Of a stretch of DNA of 64,000 nt, positions 1-11,600 are shown piece after piece; position 1 is the stretch's first letter, and every line of letters starts with the position of its first letter. The translations under genes and the position numbers were made by a program. Source of the DNA: Rhynchospora pubera (lineage: Eukaryota > Streptophyta > Magnoliopsida > Poales > Cyperaceae); the NCBI GenBank assembly GCA_028095005.1, contig CM051459.1, positions 255,178,229-255,242,228 of the forward strand, in the 5' to 3' direction. Under the pieces are notes generated by a model, which was not told the DNA's origin, did not search any database, and saw nothing but the letters and a program-made list of their open reading frames with translations.

Positions 1-595
1 TGTCAGCATGTGATAAAATAATGTATGTCAAATGGAGTAGATACAAAAACTTCCAAGGTGCATTATTGTCTAATCGGTGATCCCTCCAAGAATTAGACCA
101 AGTCAAACTGGCACTGAAATCCTTTTATTTTAAAAGAAGAATGAAATCACTCGTGTAACAAACAACATCACAAAAAAAAAAAACTATTGAATCAAGACCA
201 TTGTCCTTTTTTACCATTACCATGGGTCCTTTTTTAGCAACATGTTAAAGTATAATTAATCTAGAAACAATGATATATTCTTTACTTGAATAATCTTAAA
301 ATAAAAAATAACCTTTTGACACCGAGCAGATCTTGTCATGGACGAATACCTAATTTATGCTGCATGTACTTGGCATGTGCAATTTATATAGAATTTGTAG
401 TTTACATTTGTCATCGGTCCACCTTAGTCACATAATTTAACACTGGCCAGACCTATTTACTATTTGAAATTTCCAAGTCAGGCATTTTAGCAAACAACTA
501 ATGTGCAAGGAATAGAAAAAGAGTTCCGGCTGGGAATTTCAACATACAGATGGGGTTCATAAGTTAAAAAATTGGTTATACATGTGATAGTCTAC
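1..595. other. Intergenic or intronic AT-rich DNA, no gene seen
   Basis: No coding similarity was recognised on either strand. The next WD40 exon of the Fizzy-related fragment at 596-948 would be expected here on the minus strand, but none was found. It may lie beyond the window edge or be lost. Confidence 0.4.
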
Positions 596-948
596 CTGCA
601 CTTCTCCACAGCCTGTGCCCATTGCAAGGTATGATCCTTCCCTTGTCCACTGTACTTCACAAACACCATCCCTTGATCCCAGATCACATAATTTTGTAAC
701 CTAAGAAAGAAATAAGCATGTTGCCATTTTGGCATCAAAGAGGAGAAAATTGAAGAAAACATTTTATAGAAACTCCAAAATAGCATTCAGGTTTTAAGTT
801 GTGTGTTTGTCTCAGAATTAGATAGAGAGAGAGAGACCTGGTTGTGGATGCAGACATAGACAGATGTGCCCAATCCAACCGCCAGTAAATTTTGAGATGA
901 CCAATCAACCAAATTCAGGTAGAAATCATCTTGTCGTGATGGTGCATC
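596..948 (-). pseudogene. Fizzy-related (CCS52/FZR) WD40 gene fragment
   Basis: FZR/CCS52 proteins are WD40 activators of the anaphase-promoting complex that drive degradation of mitotic cyclins and endoreduplication. Two exon-like blocks read on the minus strand. Block one (948-838, 37 codons) contains DDFYLNLVDWSSQN and LLAVGLGTSVY, the conserved start of the FZR propeller. Block two (700-596, 35 codons) starts VTKLCDLG and contains CEVQWTREGSYLAMGTG. The gap 701-837 begins GT and ends AG, and both blocks are in phase 0. The end of block one reads VYVCIHNQ where the family has VYLW followed by about six residues, so it looks shortened. Upstream of 948 the similarity continues only with frame shifts and a stop. 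No later WD repeats are visible in the 595 bases left before the window edge. I read it as a decayed fragment. A living gene extending leftwards with an unusual upstream exon is less likely. Confidence 0.72.
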
Positions 949-2137
949 TCCAATTCAGTCTGGAAGATCTGTGGAGGGTTTTGAGGTGCCGCGAATTATC
1001 TCCCAGAGGAGAAGGTGGGGTGCGGTTGGCAGAGGATGAGTGGTTGGGGCTATGGGGCTGTGCGTGTGGCGGGGTCGGCGAAAGAGGAAGACACCAATGG
1101 TTTGAACAGGAGAGACCGAGAGAGAGGCGATCTGAGAAACACATGGTTTGTTCACAAATGAGAATTTGATTTATTCTCAAAATTGAAATCAACATGATAC
1201 TTAAAATCAAACAATCAAACAATTAAGGATACACACCAATATAATTAGTCAAATTTAGAGCTTTCTTACCTCTGTTGGAAGGTAAGTTTGGCGGAGAAGA
1301 GGGAGGGGGATTGGCAAGAGAGGGGATGAGGGTTTGGAAGTGGTAGGGCTACGGCTTGGGGTGAGGCGAGGTCGATGAGGAGTCGGAAATGTGTTGAGGA
1401 ATGAATGAAGGAGGGTTTGGCAAGGAAGGAGGTGGCAAGAGGTGAGGGGATGTGATATAGAGGTGGCGGAGGAAAAGGAGGGCGACACAGAGCTAGCCGG
1501 TGAAGAAAGGGTTGAGATTGAGATGAAGAGACGATCAAAGGCAGAAAAAAGAACGGATAAAAATAAATTAAAAAAATTTCCGCGTCGCTAAAATTGGAGG
1601 GTCTCCAATGCGGACCAATGCGGACAAAACGCGTCCACGGAATTTAATTAATACTATAGATTATAGCATGCAAGGTCAACTTTGAACTTTGAAACAAGTC
1701 AACAGAGGAAACAACGCAAGCAGGTCCTCCCGGCTCCTCTAAAACAACAACAAGAGAAATCAAATTCAACTATGAACAAGGGCATTATCTGCAAATATTC
1801 CAACATAAGAATTTCACTAGATGAGCAATATTTGTACCTTAATGCCGATGCATCCATTTACGTCGAGAGTAGTGAGACTGTGATAGTACTTGAGCAATAT
1901 TCCGATACCACTGAAGTTCGCACATATTTTGTCTAGAAAACTAACGAAGTTACAAACTCTATATATGCTCTAAATACCACGGTATTTATTGTTTTTCCTC
2001 TTTCTCTTTTTTACTTTGCATTTTGTAATTTTTTTTAAAAACAGGTTCACTCTCTGTGCATGTCCTTATAAATAATTTCTACGTTTAATACAAAATTAAG
2101 CGAGCTTGACCTAACTTTTTTAAAATAATATTAATAA
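949..2137. other. Non-coding stretch beside the FZR fragment
   Basis: 949-1010 carries weak, frame-shifted continuation of the FZR fragment. On the minus strand 1538-1266 is a pyrimidine-rich run giving Ser/Pro-rich open frames that end at a GTAAG donor-like site near 1270. This could be an old 5' exon or leader, but nothing in it is recognisable. A plus-strand open frame at 1682-1936 (84 codons) matches nothing I know. The rest is AT-rich. Confidence 0.3.
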
Positions 2138-2316
2138 GGGTTCCGTTTGGATGGATGCAGGAATAATAGAATAGCTTCTTTCTACTCCCAAATTTATTAT
2201 AAACAATACAAATTTTTCACAAAATTACACACTTCCCAATACTTATTCCCTTCTTCCCTTCTTCCCACACCTTATACAAACGGAGCCCTTATTCCCACAC
2301 CATCCAAAACGGAGCC
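2138..2316. mobile_element. Tourist-like MITE, copy 1 (family TCCGTTTGGAT)
   Basis: The left end is GGGTTCCGTTTGGAT. There are two possible right ends: ACAAACGGAGCCC at 2276-2288, or CCAAAACGGAGCC ending at 2316. The outer choice gives matching AATAA flanks. The interior contains the family block with TTACACACTTCCCAATACTT that is shared with the copies at 25806 and 39312. Non-autonomous, no coding capacity. Confidence 0.7.
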
Positions 2317-3153
2317 AATAAGAAGAAGAAGAAGAATGTTGCTTTACGGCTTTAATGCCTTAAGTACCGGGACCGAATCCTCTGTGTGTTTTTCTAAACA
2401 CGTGCTGCCAGTTTTTTTTTTCCTAGCCATCCAATTTAATCTCGACGGGTAGATTTTCACGAACCGCACGAATTTTAACGGACCTGATATTAATCACAGA
2501 TCATTGATCAGACAACTACATATTAAAAACTTGTACTGCGGGTTAAAATATATACCATCTTTTCATAAGCTTTATTTGTTGGGTTCGGGACTTCGGGTGT
2601 CTTGACGAAGATAGCAAATAGGCTTCAAGTGCTGGAGAGACATTGGATATATATGGTAATTCTCACTAACCCGAAAATTTTTTAAATAATATTAAAATTA
2701 ATATAATATATTAAAAATAATATCAATATAATAAATTTTTTTAAATAATATCACAAGATCGGACGCAATTACGGAATCCGAGATTCCTAACAAGGGCAGA
2801 ACTGGATTTTTGACGTTCTGAATGATTTTAATATAATTCTATATTATAAATATTAGTTTAATATTAATAGTTGTTATATTAATTTAATATGAATAGTTTT
2901 ATTTTATTTTAATAATTTGTAAATAAATTTGAATAATTTGTACTTAATATTTTAATATTAAATTTTTAAATGTAATGCAAGATAATTCATAAAAATAAAT
3001 TACATAACATTAAAAACTATATTAAATAATAGGTAAAAAAAACTACATTAAAAAATAATATAATTTAACACACAAAAAGGAAAAAAAACTACATTAAAAA
3101 CTGCAAACCATTACAATAATAGGTAACCTACTAGATATTAAAGCACATAAATA

Positions 3154-3471
3154 TCAAAATGAAATAAATCTGTAGAGATTTTGACTGTCTACATATTGCA
3201 AAAGTTCATCCCACCATGGTTGCTCATCTTCCTCATTCATTTCTTGTTGATTACTGACACCAGTATTGTCAGCGAACTGAGCGGCTTGGTTCTAGAAATC
3301 TGCATCAGGTTCTTGTTGATTACTGACACCGATGTTGTCAGCGAACTGAGCTGCTTGGTTCCAAAAATCCGCATCAGGTTCTTGTTGATTACTCCCACCA
3401 GCGTTGTCAGCGAATTGAGCGGCTTCATTCCAAAAGGCCGCATCAGTTTCTTGTTTTTCTATCTCTGTCAT
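3154..3471 (-). pseudogene. Decayed ORF with three 23-residue repeats inside the MULE
   Basis: From an ATG at 3471-3469 the minus strand reads 106 codons to a TGA at 3156-3154, interrupted by one TAG at 3294-3292. The frame contains three copies of a 23-residue unit with the core FWNQAAQFADN followed by SNQQE. In the third copy the conserved Trp codon has become the TAG, a single-base change. After the repeats come an acidic stretch and WWDELLQYVD. I do not recognise the family. The conserved frame on both sides of the nonsense codon suggests it once coded, either as part of the element or as a captured host fragment. No splice signals were assigned. Confidence 0.5.
3238..3444 (-). repeat. 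Three tandem 69-bp units encoding 23 residues
   Basis: The block TTCTTGTTGATTACT recurs at 3241, 3310 and 3379, giving a constant 69-bp period. The units are close but not identical. Their period is a multiple of three, consistent with expansion while coding. Confidence 0.85.
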
Positions 3472-4231
3472 TCGACTTGTATGTATCAACAAAATTTTGA
3501 AAAATGAATACCTCAAGAGCCACTGTCATCTCGCCTACGCGGGGAAAGTGGAAGGTTGGGTCTCGGGCCTCCAGAACATGGCTATACCCTATATTTTTAA
3601 CATTTTAAATTAATACCATCAATTTTTAACATTTTTTAATTTTTTTTAATATTTAATTATCACCTTAATTATTAAAGGTAAAAAAATCTAAAAAAATTTA
3701 AATTACATATAAAGTTTCATATGATTTTTTCTTATTTTATCATATTTTTTAAATATTTCTACAATATATTATCTATTTTTCTAATTAATTAACTAATTAA
3801 TAAACTAATAAAAGGCAAAAAAATTACCAAAAATATTAAATTACATATAAATTTTTATTTAATTATTTCTATTCAATATTTTTACAATATATTATCTATT
3901 TTTCTAATTAATAAACTAATAAACTAAATAAGTAAATAAAAAATATATAAATAAAAAAAACCTAACCTGATTCTCGCTGACAGAAGGAGAAATGAGAGCG
4001 ACAGGAGAGAGAGAGAGAGATATCGGAAGCCAAAATAGACGCAAAGACTAGTTACGGAATCCCAGATTCCAATTTTGTAATACTATTTAAAAAAATATTA
4101 TTATATTAATATTATTTTTAATATAGTATATTAATTTAATATTATTTTTAAATTTTGCGATCTCACTGATAGAGGAGCCTCATATAAATTGGGCTTTCTT
4201 TTGAGCTCAACGCCTTGAAAGCGAGTCGCAT

Positions 4232-4549
4232 GTTTCTTTCCAGGAATGATAATTGTTATCTGCAGTTCTGCCATCCCTGTCATCGCTAAATAGAAAGTGA
4301 ACACATATACAGTAAACAAGGTGAACATATAGACAATCTAAGTGAACACTAACAAGCAAATAAGTGTTGTCATCATTTGTTCGGAATTTTACATGCATAT
4401 TCAACTTATTTTCATTGTACTTATTTGTTTGTATGTGTTCACTTAGATCGTCTATATGTTCACTTTATTTGCTGTATATGTTCACTTTATATTTACGATG
4501 GCTGGGATGACAAAACTGCTGATGGCAGTAATCAATTTCCGTTTCTTTC
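4232..4549. mobile_element. Palindromic MULE-type MITE, copy 1 (300 bp)
   Basis: Body 4241-4540 with perfect 9-base duplications GTTTCTTTC at 4232-4240 and 4541-4549. The two arms are inverted over about 110 bases: the left arm has TAAATAGAAAGTGAACAC, and the right arm has GTGTTCACTTAG and GTTCACTTTATATTTA. A transcript would fold into a long hairpin. A second copy lies at 34101-34398. Mutator-like by TSD length and long TIRs; no coding capacity. Confidence 0.85.
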
Positions 4550-5098
4550 GGTGCTAAACATGTTTGAATCAAATCAACCCCATGGTCCCCATCGTGCACT
4601 TAACCAGGACCCTTGCTACGTATTTTAAAAAAAAAAATTAATAAAATATATACTGTTTTCAAGCACATCTCGGTGTCTGCTAGTGACAGTTTTTAATTTC
4701 ACCAAACCTTAATTGCAAAGAATTTCAAAGCCTTAAGAGCGTATGTTTCTTTTATAAGATTCTTTCGGTGACTTCTCTACGCCGTTACAAGACGAAACGA
4801 AATTAATCTCAATTATTGTGAAAATATCAAAATATTGAGTTAATTTTACGATAACATCATTACACATGGATAATTTAGGATCATGAACTGGATTGACGAG
4901 TTGTGAGTGCCGATTTGGAATTTCGAAATAGTCATTGACTTATTAATTTTTAGTTGGAACAGAAACATTACGGTCAACAAGTATTCTGAATAACTGCACG
5001 CCTATTCAAAATTAAAATTATTCAAAATAATTCTAGTTCAAATTTGCTTTATTTTTAAGTCAATTGAAAGATAAAATAAAGTCTTTTTTTAACATATA
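4550..5098. other. AT-rich spacer, no gene seen
   Basis: No coding similarity or repeat structure was recognised between the MULE-type MITE and the Tourist-like MITE at 5099. Confidence 0.4.
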
Positions 5099-5249
5099 GG
5101 CTCCGTTTGGATAGGTGTGGGAAGAAGAGAAGAAGTGGAAAGAAGTATTGGGAAGTGTGTAACTTTGTAAAAAATTTAGATTGTTTATAATTTTTTTTTC
5201 TTCCCTTCTTCTTTCTTTCTACTTCTTCTCAACGCATCCAAACGGAAGC
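5099..5249. mobile_element. Tourist-like MITE, copy 2
   Basis: The left end is GGCTCCGTTTGGATAGG and the right end is ATCCAAACGGAAGC. The interior AAGTATTGGGAAGTGTGTAA is the family block in the opposite orientation to copies 1, 4 and 5. No clean TSD is visible. Confidence 0.7.
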
Positions 5250-6075
5250 AAAAGTAAAAAAAAATAAACATCAGGCTCTAACGGAATTCGAAAGCAACTG
5301 AGACTTGTACAATTTAAACAAATTTACTAGTTAGAAAACTAAAGGACCATATTAGAAAGGTGTTTCATTTGACCAACCTAAGAGAACAATCCTCAAGATT
5401 GAAGAATATAAATGCAGATGTCTTTACCAAATGTATGTCTTTACCAAATGTATGATCACAAATGCAATCCTTTTCTAGTTCGGTTAGTGTGGGACAAATG
5501 GACAGAGGCCTCGTGTCCCATACAGTGAATCTGGTATTGGTGGGCCTTATTGGGTCAACTGGGTTGTTTGTCGTTTAGCTTCTCTTTGTTTGTTTATTTC
5601 AGATTTCAATTTTTGGACCCCCACTTATTGGTTTTATTTTAGTAATATGCATTCACTGTCAGTGTGTCACTGATGTACGAAAGTGACTATGAGGAAAAGA
5701 TGAGCGGACAAAAGAGTATCGGGTTCTTATCCTATTTCAACTTGGTGTGAATGTGATTAATTATTTATGTATTTGCTTTTTTTTTAGTAAAAATTGAAGT
5801 GATATATTAGTATACTAGCTAAGATTAGACAGAGTGATAACTTTAGCTGGGCTATTTATTTTAGAGCACCTTTTTTTGGTGACTGTTCTTTCTTGATAAG
5901 GACTACTTTACCCTTTGTCTTAGAGCGACAGAATTATTATTATTATTATTACTACTACTTTCTTTTAATCTTTTTGGTGGTGAGGTCGGCAGGCATTTCA
6001 TTAATTATAGTTCAATAGTATATGAGCAATATAAATTACATTACGAAGGAAAGTTAAACAAGCATTTCACCATTT
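5250..6075. other. AT-rich spacer, no gene seen
   Basis: Only a short ATT microsatellite near 5936-5951 stands out. No open frame with recognisable similarity. Confidence 0.4.
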
Positions 6076-6272
6076 GCCAAGCTAGTGGCGGAGCAGAAAT
6101 AATTATTTGGGGGGCTAATTTGCAATTTTTTGGATTTTTAGAGGGGTAAAGTGCTTAATATATACACATTTTTATAAAATAAGCATACATAATATACTTA
6201 AACCTCAAATCACAGGATTCAACAACCCCTTAATTTGGCACCCCTCTGGCTCCGCCACTGTCAGCCAAGCAA
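6076..6272. mobile_element. Small MITE with AGTGGCGGAGC terminal repeats
   Basis: AGTGGCGGAGC at 6084 is inverted as GGCTCCGCCACT ending at 6261. GCCAAGC occurs immediately outside the left end (6076-6082) and at 6266-6272 on the right, a probable target duplication. Terminal repeats of this AGTGGCGGAGC type are common in small plant DNA elements. Superfamily not assigned. Confidence 0.6.
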
Positions 6273-8635
6273 CCCTGTTGATCCTCCACTCTACTTCCCT
6301 CTTGACTGTTTCATGTTGTACAATTTACAACATAACTTGAATATTTGATATTTTACATATGACATGATAATCTGCCTTGCAATAAGCTTTTCGTGCATGA
6401 AGTTAACAAAATTTATGTCCTTCTTTTAACAAACAAATATAGCACTTTGTTTGTGCCAAGTAAAAGAGTGCCATAAACTAGTACAGGGTTGTTTGGATGA
6501 ATGTAACTAAGCTAGCTTGTATGTAATTTATGTATTTAGTGTTGATTCTGGTATTTTGTCCATTGTAGTTTTAAATTATTGCAATTTTAAGTACTCAAAA
6601 AGCCTCTCAACTTATTATGCTTGACACCAATTGATCGATTTGGTAAGATGACTAATCATATGTATCTTATGCTCAAGTATTTTTGGGTCCGGGGACTGAT
6701 TAATTAGACTTGCAGCCCATTTAATTGATATCGAAGCTACAAATTACCCACCCACACGTGAATTAGTGTAAAAAAGTTATCAATTTTGATCGATCGATCG
6801 AGTAATCATTCAATTATTTTTTTTCTTTTAAATGCTGTTTAGAATTCATATGCTATTTCATTAAAAATTTATAATAGATTTAATGATTCGAAAACAATAT
6901 CATTTAGTTTCTCATAATTAATTAGTTTTAAAGGCATTATTTTTCTCAAAGTAAAAAATATTAGTATATATATTTTACTAGATAAAAATAATTCTATATT
7001 TATATAACAACTAGGCTAAAACACAAAGATTTAAATATAATTAAAAGCCTCTAATGAATTGAAATGTGTATATGAAAACCACCCATCATAGAAGTGTGTC
7101 AAATAGCCCCACTATAGCACCCGCTACGGTCGCTATTTAAACCTATGATAAAAATAAATATAATGATAGGGCATTTTAAAAATTAATGTTTTATTTTACA
7201 TTTCGTCGCTTAGAGCATTTTATTAGCTAGAAATATTCGTTCATATTTTTCAATTTGACTGTTATTAATTAAAATTATATTATCAGATTATATTTTTTTT
7301 CATCATAATATATTGATCGGTATAAAATACAAAGAAACAAGTGATATAGACATGTAGTCCTTTATGTTCTAGATTAAAATTTTTTATTAAAATATTTATT
7401 TCTTAGTGAAACAATTATTAGTTGATCAATTATATTCTTATATGTATCTATATAGTTACTTAACAAATTTTGCCATGAGAATCAATTTCTGAATCGAACT
7501 TTGATCAACCGTGAATGAGTGCTAATGAATTAATTTTTCTTGAAAAATGAGTGGTTGAGATTAAAGTCCGATTAAAAAATGAGTTATTTTAACAAATTAG
7601 ATTTTTTTATGTATATATTAATGCTATATATGATTCATCATAATGCACAGACCCATTTGTGCATCATGAGTTTATTTGTCATAATTTTTTATAGTGATAA
7701 ATCTAATTTAACAAACTCATTCAAAATATATTAAAAACTCACAGGAAATGAATTTTTACATTTTTAAACAACTCATTCGGTATTTTAGTCATTTATTTAA
7801 TTGTTGACCACAAATCATCTTTGCATGAAATTTTATAAATTTTCTTAAAAATTAAAAAAAATCCAATGGTATAATTTTTCTTTTTCCTATTTTTATTTAA
7901 AAAATATATGAAAAATAAAATTTAATCGTATGAAGCGCGGTATTTTTGCTAGTTTTGGTCAATCTAAAGGATAATTAATGTTTGATGGCATCTTTACTAT
8001 AGTTGTGGACATGCCGATAGTGCCTTCAAAGCAACTGATACATCATTTTCAATTCTCGCCAATATCTAAAAATTAATTTTCTATTTGAAATGACTATATG
8101 TAATTTAATATGTAATGATCAGGTTGATGATTTAGTGTCAATATTAGACCAAGATTCAAATGACTATATATAAACAGCTTTTGTTATTCATTTAATTTGT
8201 CATGATCGATTAAGGGAAGATGCATGCATGCACCATCATTCAAAAAACATGAGTAACTTATCTATATTTGAAATTTTACTTTGAAAAATATTTTAGTTTA
8301 GTACAGTGCGATGTAAATTGGGTTTGATAACACAAGTCTAGTGTTTTACATCCTTCATTAAATAAAATTAGTAAGGTCTTAATTTAAAAGATCAAGTTAT
8401 ATCATGTTTAGAGTACGAAAGTCTAAAATATGGTCGAATGTATTTGACCACTTAATTTTGCTGTAATTGTATAATTCTTCTCTTTAAACTATTTTTGAAC
8501 GCATATAAAATCAAAACGATTGACAAAAAAAAAATCAAGTATCATAATTTTCATATCCTGGACAAATCATTCATAAGCTTAGTCTATTTAACAAGAGTCA
8601 GGCATTAAAGTTTCTGACAGTAGTGAAATATTGTA
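6273..8635. other. AT-rich intergenic DNA, no gene seen
   Basis: Long AT-rich stretch with many stops in all frames. No repeats, RNA genes or coding similarity were recognised. The TSD of the LINE begins at 8636. Confidence 0.45.
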
Positions 8636-11600
8636 ACATCAAAGGAATATTTTTTTTTGAAGGTTCATAACGCCCGTAGGCTGCCATTAAAGAAAAAGCA
8701 AGCCTGAATGGCTGCTAGAAGTTACAACACATCATCAAATATAAAGGAAAAATCACAACCTGGTATCTAGGTGCCTGACATTAAAAGAGAAGAGAAAAAT
8801 AACACTACACTACCTACTTAAGCATCCAATAAAATATAGATACCGACAAAAATAAAGAAGATAAAATAAGAATAAACCAACAACGAAAAAGAAAAACCAG
8901 GTGTGATTACCACAAAACCAAAAACTATGGTGGGGCCTCCTGGACGCCTTGAAAAAACCTGATATCCATCATATTAGTAATATGTCTTTCCTCTGCGTGA
9001 CTGACTCTTGGATAACCAGTGTAATTGATTCCTGACCTCCTTGCTAAATTCGCCAGTACATGGGCTTGACCAGCGGCCTCTCTCCTGACGTGCTTCACTT
9101 GTATCCTACCTTGCATTTGGTTGATCATTTGTATTATTTCCATAACATCTACATAGGCCTTCCAACTAGGTAACTCATCAACATCTCTTTCAGTTATCGC
9201 CAGTACCAAATTCTGACAGTCTGAGAAAATCTCCACTTGCTGATCATCCTCATTTCTCTGTATCAGCCTTACCATTGCTTCCTTCATTGCAGCAACCTCA
9301 GCATGGAATGGATCATGCAAAGTATGGCTCCTATAACCAATCTCAATCAACTTTCCCCCTTGATATAAAATGTAAGCACTACCTGATTTATTCTTTTGAT
9401 CCCAAGAGCCATCAATTAAAATCTGCCACCGTAAAGAATGGTACCAGTAGCATTCGCTATTACTCATGCCTTGGTGACTGACCTGCATGGTTAAATTTGC
9501 TATCTCCTCTTCCATGTTCAACCAGTTCTGCACCCTTCTTTTAATCTGCATTGGATCAAACCTCATTTGTTGTAACACAGTGTCATTTCTGGCCTTCCAT
9601 ATCTCCCATAAAGTATAGCTGAATACTCTAATTTGCTCCTCGGGCAAATTTCTGGTACACTGGTTGATGGCAGTAACCACATTGAAAGACAAATCTTGTG
9701 TTCTCAACCCCAGTGTACTTCCAAACCAAACAACCCTAGAGCCATGACAAAAGAAAAAACAATGCATTTCAAATTCATTTTCAATACCACACCTCTGGCA
9801 CATTGGGGATATCCTTGAAATTCTTCTATGCACGTTCTGTGATAACATCAAGGCACCTGAAATGAGCCTCCAGAGAAAAATTTGGACCTTAGGAACTACA
9901 CCTCTCCACTTTTGAATTTTCTGCCATAACATAGCTCCTTCAGTAATTCCTCCCGTTCTTTGCTGACTCCACAAATACCGGTACCCCTCCTTTACTGAAT
10001 ACCTGCCACTCTTTGAATGGATCCAGATTAACACATCTTTGGCCCCACTTTCTCTATCTGGCTTTGGAAAAACTGCCTGTATTTGAGTGACCTGATTTGG
10101 GTTGAACAATCTGTTGAGTTCCTCTAACTTCCACTGCCTTGAGTTAAAATCAAAGAGGTCAGCTATCATTATTTTATTGTTCCTTACTATGCCTTGGCTT
10201 TGCAATTCCCATCCTGCGAACCAGGGTTGGTCTATAGCTCTGACTTTACTACCATCTCCAATTTTCCAGGTAACTGAATCTCGAAAGAATTCCCTCCTTT
10301 GTAAGATGTTTCTCCACATCCTACTACAATGTGAGTTCGACTTAGCCCTCCAGAAGCCAATTTGTGGGCAGTATTTAGCTTTACAGAGCTGCACCCATAA
10401 CTTACTTTCATCACTGATAACCTCCCAAACCAGCTTCATGAATAGTGCTTCTCCAAAATTATGCATGTCTTTCACTCCTAGCCCTCCTTCCTCCAAAGAT
10501 TTACATACTGATTTCCAGGCCACGGGTGCCATGTACCTTCCTTCGTTTGGTTTTCCCCAGAAAAATCTGGCCATGAGGCTGTTCATCTGGTTAATTATTG
10601 ATTTTGGCATGCATTCTATACTCATGTAGTAGACTGGTAAAGACTGCAGGACAGATTTGATGAAAACCATTCTACCGGCATGGGACAACATCTGAGCCCT
10701 CCATCCCGCCAGCCTTGCCCTCATCTTATCAAGTAGTAATTTACCTGTTTTCATACCATTCGACCCACCATCTATCAAGGCACCTAAATACTTCTCCTCA
10801 CCATCAGCTCGAGCTGCTTGAAGATGATTGGAAACTCTCTGTACCACCCCTTCATCACAATTCCTGGATGCCCAAAACTTTGATTTTTGTGGGTTCATTT
10901 TTAGTCCCGAAGCATTACCAAATTTCTGTAGTAGAAAGGTAACACATGTCAGTTCTTCTTGTCTAGAATCACCCATAATCACAAGGTCATCTGCATACAT
11001 AAGATGTGTAATAGATGGTCCAGTATGCGCCAGTTTCACCCCCTTCAATCTCCCTTCTCTTTGGTTTTTGTTGAGCAATCTAGTTAACATTTCCATGGCA
11101 ATGATAAAACCATAAGGGGACATAGGACATCCTTGCCTTAGTCCTCTAGTAGGAGTAATGAACCCATCGCCTTTACCGTTGATGGTAATAGAAACCTGAG
11201 CCCTTCTGTAGGAAGATAACATGAGTTGCACCAGCTTGAGAGGTACATTTAAGTACAACATGGCTCTGGACAAAAAATTCCAGTCGATCATATCGAATGC
11301 TTTAGTGACATCTGCTTTGAGTAAGAAGGTCGTCTGCTTGAAATTTCTCTGCTTGAAGGAATGTAAGGCCTCCTTCACCAGAATGATATTCTCCACTATG
11401 TTTCTACCTTTCATAAAAGCATTCTGTTCTTTGGAAATTACCTTCTTTAAAACTGGCCGTAACCTATTTGCTATAATCTTCATGAGCAGCCTATATACCA
11501 CATTACCAATACTGATAGGTCTGTATTGAGCCGGTGTTTCCGGTTCATCCACTTTCGGGATCAGTGTGACAGCGCAATGTAGCCAATCTTCTGGCACTTG

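Larger units (their letters stand above)
2661..4169. mobile_element. Non-autonomous Mutator-like element (TIR MULE)
   Basis: Element body 2670-4160, flanked by 9-base duplications TCTCACTAA (2661-2669) and TCTCACTGA (4161-4169), one mismatch. The ends form a long imperfect terminal inverted repeat of roughly 120 bases. The AT-rich left arm 2670-2757 is inverted at about 4075-4160, and the GGAATC..GATTCC block near 2775 recurs inverted near 4055. Long TIRs with 9-bp duplications are typical of Mutator-like elements. No transposase is present. The only coding content is a decayed repeat ORF at 3154-3471, which may be captured host sequence. Confidence 0.7.

Noticed and set aside
864..1222. Open frames of about 100 codons on both strands
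   Set aside because: They overlap the FZR fragment in other frames and show no motif of their own.
1682..1936. 84-codon open frame starting MNFETSQQRKQRKQ
   Set aside because: No recognisable similarity, no splice or promoter context, within chance length for 64 kb.
10102..10629. 175-codon plus-strand open frame
   Set aside because: Antisense shadow of the LINE ORF2 reading frame.
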